11,133 nucleotides of DNA, taken from positions 1 to 11,133 of the forward strand of contig JAADCY010000137.1 of assembly GCA_013154205.1 (NCBI GenBank). The letters are read 5' to 3'. The notes beneath the pieces are model-generated. The model was given only the letters and a program-made list of their open reading frames with translations, had not been told where the DNA came from and made no database searches. Source of the DNA: Thermoproteota archaeon. GTDB taxonomy: Archaea > Thermoproteota > Thermoprotei_A > Sulfolobales > Desulfurococcaceae. This document shows positions 6,247 through 11,133 of this stretch, in pieces. The position numbers and the translations under genes were made by a program. Position 1 is the stretch's first letter, and the number at the start of each line of letters is the position of its first letter.

Positions 6247-7341
6247 GTGGATACTTTAGTTGATGATAAAACCGGTGATCTTATGGGTAAAAAATACCGT
6301 GTACGCCTAGACGTTATTCTAGAGGTTGACGGCGAGAAGCTGATGGATTCAAGGCTTGCGAGAATATTGTTGCTAATAGAAAAACACGGCTCAATCCTAG
6401 CGGCTGCGAGAACGCTTGGAATACCATATTCTAGGGCGTGGGACTATATCTTGAAGGCAGAACGTGTTTATGGCGATAAAATAGTCGAGGCTAGACGTGG
6501 GGGGCGTAGGGGTGGGGGTGCAAGGCTCACAGAAAAAGGAAAAGAGCTGCTGAGAGAATACCTTGATATTTACCGTAGGCTGACCAAGAGAGATCTGGAG
6601 GTAAAAGAGATCAGGATTATTCCTCCCGACATCGAGTACATGGGAAGCCACGATCCAGGTGTAAACAGGATATCTGCCATCATGCGTGAAAAATACGGGC
6701 TGATAATGGATCATCAATGGGTAGGCTCAGGCCTAGGTATTGCTAGTATCGTTATGGGGGAAGCCGATCTTGCAGGTATACACATATATGATAGAGACAC
6801 AGATAATTACAACCTTCCATATATAAGGAAATCAATATATTCAAGCCACATAGCCCTCATAAGAGGATATAAGAGATCCATTGGTTTCGCCACAAGACAC
6901 CGCATGAGTATAGACGAGATCCTGGACGGGCTACTATCAGGTAAACTTGTTCTCGTAAACAGGCAGAAAGCTTCCGGTACAAGAATCCTACTAGACACAC
7001 TGATCATGGTGAAAACAGGGTATGAGAACCTCGATGAAATTGTCTCAAAGATAAAAGGCTACGAAGACGAGGTCAATACTCATTTCGAAGTAGCCGAGAA
7101 AGTAGCCAGTGGCGAGGCAGACGTAGGACTTTGTATTGAATGGGTTGCTAAACAATACGGCCTAGAATTCATTAGGATTAAATGGGAGCACTTCGACTTC
7201 GTCGTCGGCAGGGAATCTATACATAGCGAGTGGTTTGAGAAACTTGTTGAAACACTTAGATCAGATGAGTTTAGATCCTATATGTCTGGTCTCAAGGGAT
7301 ATGAGATCCCCGATGATATAGGCACGATTATTTATCCCTAG
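6247..7341 (+). CDS. ModE-type winged-helix regulator fused to a periplasmic-binding-like ligand domain
   Basis: Likely the metal/cofactor-responsive transcription factor of this island. Residues about 18-115 form a ModE/LysR-type winged helix: RLARILLLIEKHGSILAAAR, then LGIPYSRAWDYI (recognition helix, 58-69), and a Gly/Arg wing RRGGRRGGGARLTEKG (83-98), very like ModE. Instead of the two MOP domains of bacterial ModE, residues about 120-364 resemble the PBP_like substrate-binding domain (Pfam PF12727) otherwise found alone or fused to archaeal MoeA. Features include SHDPGVNRI (134-142), GSGLGIASIVMGEADLAGIHI (160-180, named by its ends only), VNRQKASGTRILLD (237-250) and GEADVGLCIEWVA (289-301). 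The GTG at 6247 follows GAGG by seven bases. An in-frame ATG at 6283, with GGTGATC just upstream, matches the domain edge better and is a credible alternative. The ligand, oxyanion or molybdopterin precursor, is unknown. It converges with moeA with overlapping stops. Confidence 0.85.
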   Translation: MDTLVDDKTGDLMGKKYRVRLDVILEVDGEKLMDSRLARILLLIEKHGSILAAARTLGIPYSRAWDYILKAERVYGDKIVEARRGGRRGGGARLTEKGKELLREYLDIYRRLTKRDLEVKEIRIIPPDIEYMGSHDPGVNRISAIMREKYGLIMDHQWVGSGLGIASIVMGEADLAGIHIYDRDTDNYNLPYIRKSIYSSHIALIRGYKRSIGFATRHRMSIDEILDGLLSGKLVLVNRQKASGTRILLDTLIMVKTGYENLDEIVSKIKGYEDEVNTHFEVAEKVASGEADVGLCIEWVAKQYGLEFIRIKWEHFDFVVGRESIHSEWFEKLVETLRSDEFRSYMSGLKGYEIPDDIGTIIYP

Positions 7342-8570
7342 ATCAATCTGACAACTATTTCTTCGCCTTCAGAATAACCCTCAACATGCCCGGGGATAAC
7401 AACATAGCCGTTGCTCTTGGATAGACTAGAGAGTATCCCGCTTCCCTTCAGCATGTAGGGCTCCGCGTATAGCTTGTTCCCCTCAATGCTGAGCTTAACC
7501 CTTATCAGGCTCGTATAACCGACTCTATTCGGCAGACTCCTCATGAGTACGGCAACAGCGTAGGGTCTCTCGAGACCCTGTAGGCCATATTTCTCGATAA
7601 GGGCTTTTCTCAGTATGAGTTCTAGCCCGGTCCATGCGGCTACTGGATAACCACTTAGAAGCATTACGGGCTTACCATTTACTACCGCGAGGCTTGTCGG
7701 TCTTCCAGGCCTCATAGCCACTCCTCTGAAAACCCATTCTCCCATATCTTCAACTACATCCCTGACAATATCGCTCTCGCTCACGCTTGTACCGCCCGTA
7801 GTGAAGACTATGTCATAGCGTGAAACAGCATAGGCTAGAGCCTCCCTCACGGCGCCTGGGTCATCTGGATAAATGCCTAGATAATCGGCTTTGAAGAGCC
7901 CTGTTTCTTCGAGATAAGCTTTTACGAGGAAACCGGTGGAAGCATAGATCTTGCCTTCAACATAGGGTTTCCCGGGCTCGATGAGCTCATTACCAGTACT
8001 GATAATCGCAGCCGAGAGCTTCCCGTAAACCTTTACCTTATCTATACCATTACTGGCGATGATCCCTATGTGCTGAGCCCTGATCCTCTCACCTCTAGGC
8101 ACGATAATGCTTCCCCTTGCGAAATCCTCTCCTTTTCTCGAAACATTCGCATAGCGGCTCACAGGCGAGTAAATTTCGACTTCATCATCGTTTCTCATAG
8201 TATCCTCATACATCACAATCGCGTCAGCACCACGTGGAAGAGGAGCACCAGTATGTATCTCTACGGCTTCGCTAGGCCCTATAACGTGTTTATCGGGTTT
8301 ATCCCCGGGCTTCATGATACCTATTATCTTGAGAACCGCTGGGTTATTCACAGTGGCGCCCTGCACATCAACTGCTCTCACAGCATAGCCGTCTACGGCG
8401 CTACGATCGAACTCTGGCATGTCAATTCTAGCCACTATGTCTTCGGCCGAGAATAACCCGAGGGAGTTAACGAGTTCAATAATGTCTGAGGGAAGACTAT
8501 TGGGGAGCACGTCGCTTAGCTTAGCGATAGCGTCTTCTACGCTAATGAGCTTTCCGAGGAACCTCGGCAA
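7338..8570 (-). CDS. moeA: Molybdopterin molybdenumtransferase MoeA
   Basis: Catalyses insertion of molybdate (or tungstate) into adenylylated molybdopterin, the last step of Mo/W cofactor synthesis, in the cytoplasm. Counted from the upstream GTG at 8588, motifs in order are FDRSAVDGYAVRA (60-72), TGAPLPRGADAIVMYED (113-129), STGNEL (197-202), TTGGTSVSESDIV (263-275, the MoaB/MogA-like active-site loop with Asp273), GVAMRPGRPT (289-298), LSGYPVAAW (311-319) and a C-terminal beta domain ending GYVVIPGHVEGYSEGE. About 410 aa, a normal single-domain-set MoeA, without the C-terminal PBP-like fusion common in archaeal MoeA paralogues. I chose the TTG at 8570 because GGAGGG lies seven bases upstream; the GTG at 8588 has no clear ribosome site and adds six residues. 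Its stop overlaps that of the regulator gene, which carries a PBP-like domain itself. Confidence 0.95.
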   Translation of the reverse strand: MPRFLGKLISVEDAIAKLSDVLPNSLPSDIIELVNSLGLFSAEDIVARIDMPEFDRSAVDGYAVRAVDVQGATVNNPAVLKIIGIMKPGDKPDKHVIGPSEAVEIHTGAPLPRGADAIVMYEDTMRNDDEVEIYSPVSRYANVSRKGEDFARGSIIVPRGERIRAQHIGIIASNGIDKVKVYGKLSAAIISTGNELIEPGKPYVEGKIYASTGFLVKAYLEETGLFKADYLGIYPDDPGAVREALAYAVSRYDIVFTTGGTSVSESDIVRDVVEDMGEWVFRGVAMRPGRPTSLAVVNGKPVMLLSGYPVAAWTGLELILRKALIEKYGLQGLERPYAVAVLMRSLPNRVGYTSLIRVKLSIEGNKLYAEPYMLKGSGILSSLSKSNGYVVIPGHVEGYSEGEEIVVRLI

Positions 8571-8577
8571 AACATAT

Positions 8578-8583
8578 CCCTCC
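8578..8583 (-). promoter_or_regulatory. Shine-Dalgarno site that decides the moeA start
   Basis: GGAGGG on the minus strand lies seven bases before the in-frame TTG at 8570-8568. It would be inside the coding region if the upstream GTG at 8588 were used. The strength and spacing favour the TTG. Confidence 0.5.
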
Positions 8584-8588
8584 AGCAC

Positions 8589-8680
8589 TATTTCCCGGTT
8601 AAGGTTTAAGCTAAAAACAATTAATAACAGATGTGCATCACTATATGGTTGAACCAGGTAATTTATGTAAGTGGTACCAA
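8589..8680. promoter_or_regulatory. Divergent promoter region between moeA and the VWA operon
   Basis: A 92-base A/T-rich spacer. AAAAACAATTAATAAC (8611-8626) can serve as a TATA element in either direction. Leftward it would start a moeA transcript near 8594; rightward it would start the next operon near 8648. I found no convincing copy of the modA palindrome here, only a single GTTAT half-element on the minus strand. No terminator or RNA structure is evident. Confidence 0.35.
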
Positions 8681-9613
8681 ATGAGCCGTAAGCATTTATG
8701 GATTATAGCGGCAACAGTATTAGCAGTCATAATAATATCTACGTCAGCCTATCTATTCATTCACGCCTACCAATCCGAAAACAATAATAACCAAGCAATC
8801 CCGCGCGAGCTCCTCAAGCTCTACGTACTCTCAGCTCTTTATCTAGATAAAACTAGTAATTCACTATACCATTCAGTCTACGGGCTACCATCAACGCCGA
8901 GTATCACTGTTAAAGACATTGAGAACCTACTAAAACAATACCGGGAAGACGAGAAATTCCTTCCCCTAGTCCCCGTCACGGGCCTTGATAAACTACTCAT
9001 AGGCACTTATAACACATATAGAGATATCGCGATAGTCGCAGGCCACATAATCAGGATTAATAAGCGTACATCACAACTACTCCCCGAGATGAAAAAATCA
9101 CTAAAAAACCTTGTGAACTGCAACTACACGGGCGCCATGAAGATATACAATACGATCAAGGACGAGATAAATAGTCTTAGTAGTGAGATAGGCAATGCGC
9201 TTCTCAACTTAACAAGTATAAATAAGGAATACATCCTATCACCAAAACATATGGAGACGATAAACAAGACGATCACTCTGCTTCAACAACTAGAGAACAT
9301 ACTAGACAAGTACACATATATAATGAACACATTCCAGAACAACCCATCTATACTTCAGAAAGCATGTATGATTTCCTCCGGCAAACACCCCAGCCTTAAC
9401 CAGCAGCTGATCCAACAAGCATCAAACCTCCTTAACCAAATGAATAACTCGCAGATGGCAGCCCTAGAACCATATAAGGACGCATTACAAGCGCTCATAG
9501 GAAGCATATTGTCCCAAGCCATGAATAACGGGAATAATGGGCAAAACAATGGTTCCCAGAGTAATACATCTGGTAACGGTGCAGGCTCCTATAACTATAC
9601 GGAGACAGACTAA
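8681..9613 (+). CDS. Membrane-anchored extracytoplasmic helical protein with Asn/Gly-rich tail (unknown function)
   Basis: I do not recognise a family. From the ATG at 8681 the protein is 310 aa. A short basic start (MSRKHLW) precedes one membrane segment (about 6-28), so the rest should lie outside. The body (about 40-280) is charged and mostly helical by composition, with Leu/Ile periodicity suggesting helical bundles or coiled coil. Two cysteines (147 and 229) could form a disulfide. Several N-glycosylation sequons (NYT, NLT, NKT, NNS, NTS) fit an exposed position. The last 30 residues are Asn/Gly/Ser/Gln-rich and look disordered. In-frame ATGs at 8633 and 8645 are possible but give an odd non-basic leader. 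It is the first gene of an operon with two VWA proteins and ends 2 bases before the next start, so it may be their surface partner. Confidence 0.8.
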   Translation: MSRKHLWIIAATVLAVIIISTSAYLFIHAYQSENNNNQAIPRELLKLYVLSALYLDKTSNSLYHSVYGLPSTPSITVKDIENLLKQYREDEKFLPLVPVTGLDKLLIGTYNTYRDIAIVAGHIIRINKRTSQLLPEMKKSLKNLVNCNYTGAMKIYNTIKDEINSLSSEIGNALLNLTSINKEYILSPKHMETINKTITLLQQLENILDKYTYIMNTFQNNPSILQKACMISSGKHPSLNQQLIQQASNLLNQMNNSQMAALEPYKDALQALIGSILSQAMNNGNNGQNNGSQSNTSGNGAGSYNYTETD

Positions 9614-9615
9614 CA

Positions 9616-10533
9616 ATGATAGATATAACGAATCCGTGGGTGTTCATCGTACTTCCCGGGCTGATAGCTGTTATTATTCTTATACATATGCGTGCTTCCC
9701 GGAACAAAGCCGTGTTGGAGAAATCATTAATGGGTAGGGGTACCTCCACTAGGTTTAAACTCGTATTATCAGCGATAGCGATAATATTACTAGTCCTCGC
9801 ATTATCACAACCCGTCATTGCCTACAAGGAGAAAATACCCATTAACTCAGTGCAGGAGATGATGAAGTATAACAGTAAGTTACCGGCACAATACATTATC
9901 CTAGTCGATGTATCACCAAGCATGCATAGGGGGATGCCTCCACGGATCGATACGGCGGTAAAAGTTGTTGAGACAATTATAGGAAGCATACATGATAATG
10001 GGACTATAGTGCTGAGCGTTTTCGGCGGTCGTGTGGAACAGCTTTACGTCGGTCCACCCTATAACGCCACTAAGGTAGTTGGGCTCATTAAGAACTATGA
10101 TATAGAATACACAGCCATAGGAGACGCAATAGGATACGCTCTCTCATGTGCTCATGCATCAAGCCTTCCAAGCATAGCCATAATAATAACTGATGGCGCT
10201 AACAACTATGGATCAAACCCTATCCAGTCATATATTTACGCGAACAAGTCACGTCTACCGGTGCTCTTCATAAGGATCGATGATGATCCGAGGGCAAATA
10301 CTTTGTTCGCAGAGCTAGCAAGACATGGAGCCTATATAGTCTCAGCCACCAATAACTTGCCGCTTAAACAGCTTAAACCGGTAATCATTAATGCTGTACA
10401 CCATATGAAGTATTTAGCCCTTGTAGAATCTGGGAAAAACTATGTATTGATCACTAGAACATCTAATCTTCCATCAATGATCTCAGGCCTCGCGGGCCTC
10501 GCAGCAATCGTTGTATCAAGGCTCCACTGGTGA
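9616..10533 (+). CDS. VWA-domain membrane protein, BatA/BatB-like
   Basis: A 305-aa protein with two N-terminal membrane helices (about 9-25 and 48-68), a von Willebrand A domain (about 92-265) and a hydrophobic C-terminal stretch (about 286-302). The metal-ion-dependent adhesion site is intact: DVSPS (98-102), Thr166 in EYTAIGDA, and Asp193 in ITDGANN. The loop between the first two helices is rich in Arg/Lys (RASRNK, RGTSTRFK), placing it in the cytoplasm and the VWA domain outside. Sequons at NGT, NAT and NKS agree. Such proteins mediate metal-dependent protein contacts, and in bacteria BatA/BatB work with MoxR ATPases; no MoxR gene lies in this window. The start is 2 bases after the previous stop, and the following VWA gene begins 5 bases after this one. 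Confidence 0.88.
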   Translation: MIDITNPWVFIVLPGLIAVIILIHMRASRNKAVLEKSLMGRGTSTRFKLVLSAIAIILLVLALSQPVIAYKEKIPINSVQEMMKYNSKLPAQYIILVDVSPSMHRGMPPRIDTAVKVVETIIGSIHDNGTIVLSVFGGRVEQLYVGPPYNATKVVGLIKNYDIEYTAIGDAIGYALSCAHASSLPSIAIIITDGANNYGSNPIQSYIYANKSRLPVLFIRIDDDPRANTLFAELARHGAYIVSATNNLPLKQLKPVIINAVHHMKYLALVESGKNYVLITRTSNLPSMISGLAGLAAIVVSRLHW

Positions 10534-10538
10534 ATATC

Positions 10539-11133
10539 ATGATAGGGTTCGAGAGGCCCTTAATGATCGTGGCGGCAGTGGTCGCAGCCATAGTGTATCT
10601 TGTACTGGCATACCTCAAAGCTGAGGAACAATACAATAGGCGTAACAAGTTCTATAATCCATTGATAAAATATGTTGTATCCCCAAGGATCCCCCGGAAC
10701 AAAGTATTACTAGAGCATTGCCTCACAGCCATAGCGGTATTCTTCATATTATTTGCTCTCGCGAATCCCTACATAGTCGTGACTAGCTATAAGACTATCA
10801 ATATTGTGTCACAGGCAAATCTCAGGATCAAGGCTAAGCCAGCCGTTGTCCTAATCATAGATACTTCTGGCAGTATGCAGGGAGTAAAGATCGCTGAGGC
10901 TAAAGAAGCACTCATAAGATTCGTCAAGATAATAGACGGAAAAGCAGATATAGGCCTCATATCTTTCGCCTCAACGGTAAAAACAGCTATTCCACCCACA
11001 AGCAATACGAGCATGATCATATCGGAGATAAAGAAGCTGCAAGCAGGCGGGGGCACAATGTATCAATACCCCTTAACAACCGCTCTTAATTGGCTAAGAA
11101 CATACAGGTACTTCAATGTCTCAGCATACGTGG
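10539..11133 (+). CDS. Second VWA-domain membrane protein, BatA-like (3' end beyond the right edge)
   Basis: Open to the right edge; 198 codons are visible. The ATG at 10539 is preceded by GGTGA (10529-10533), which overlaps the previous gene's stop and sits five bases away, so translation is probably coupled. Two membrane helices (about 7-25 and 61-80) are joined by a basic loop (RRNK, PRIPRNK), so the VWA domain should again be outside. The adhesion-site motif is the canonical DTSGSM (108-113), followed by ISFAST (141-146) and GGGTM (170-174, Thr173). It is more canonical than its upstream neighbour, which has DVSPSM. The two are paralogues that resemble a BatA/BatB pair and may form a heteromer. 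Confidence 0.88.
   Translation, partial: MIGFERPLMIVAAVVAAIVYLVLAYLKAEEQYNRRNKFYNPLIKYVVSPRIPRNKVLLEHCLTAIAVFFILFALANPYIVVTSYKTINIVSQANLRIKAKPAVVLIIDTSGSMQGVKIAEAKEALIRFVKIIDGKADIGLISFASTVKTAIPPTSNTSMIISEIKKLQAGGGTMYQYPLTTALNWLRTYRYFNVSAYV

Noticed and set aside
8070..8456. 128-codon plus-strand open frame within moeA.
   Set aside because: Antisense to the conserved MoeA core; composition is that of a complement frame.

Overview
This window reads as chromosome of a hyperthermophilic crenarchaeon (Thermoproteota), most likely of the Desulfurococcales. The grounds are: archaeal TATA-type promoters; Shine-Dalgarno motifs of the GGTGAT/GAGGT kind; many AGG/AGA and ATA codons; GTG and probable TTG starts; tightly packed, overlapping genes; Ser/Thr-rich membrane linkers; and a HypA plus ATPase-type HypB pair most like those I know from Thermococcales. 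The genus is inference. I saw no rRNA, tRNA, CRISPR or insertion sequence. Every stretch longer than about 110 bases is coding.

Left part (1-2605), [NiFe]-hydrogenase maturation. The minus strand carries hypA (313-714), followed 2 nt later by an ATPase-type hypB cut off by the left edge. hypD (1454-2605) is also on the minus strand. A plus-strand PAP2-family phosphatase gene lies between hypD and hypA, and its stop codon overlaps that of hypD. Together these genes supply nickel insertion (HypA/HypB) and Fe(CN)2CO cofactor assembly (HypD).

Centre (2606-8588), molybdate/tungstate uptake and cofactor synthesis. A compact plus-strand operon reads modA, modB, modC, modD, then a fused ModE-type DNA-binding/periplasmic-binding-like regulator. 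Junctions overlap or are 1 nt apart. A 28-bp imperfect palindrome with a GTTAT-N10-ATAAC core lies just upstream of modA, in the promoter region shared with divergent hypD. It is the best candidate operator for the regulator. moeA (molybdopterin molybdenumtransferase) converges on the regulator gene with overlapping stops. The layout suggests one metal-cofactor island: W/Mo import, its sensor, insertion of the metal into molybdopterin, and hydrogenase maturation. That would suit an organism with W-dependent oxidoreductases or formate dehydrogenase coupled to hydrogenase, but neither enzyme is in the window.

Right part (8589-11133), a plus-strand operon of surface proteins. A membrane-anchored helical protein with an Asn/Gly-rich tail is followed by two von Willebrand A (VWA) membrane proteins of BatA/BatB-like architecture, the second cut off by the right edge. 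Membrane charge pattern and glycosylation sequons place all three main domains outside the cell. The function is unknown.
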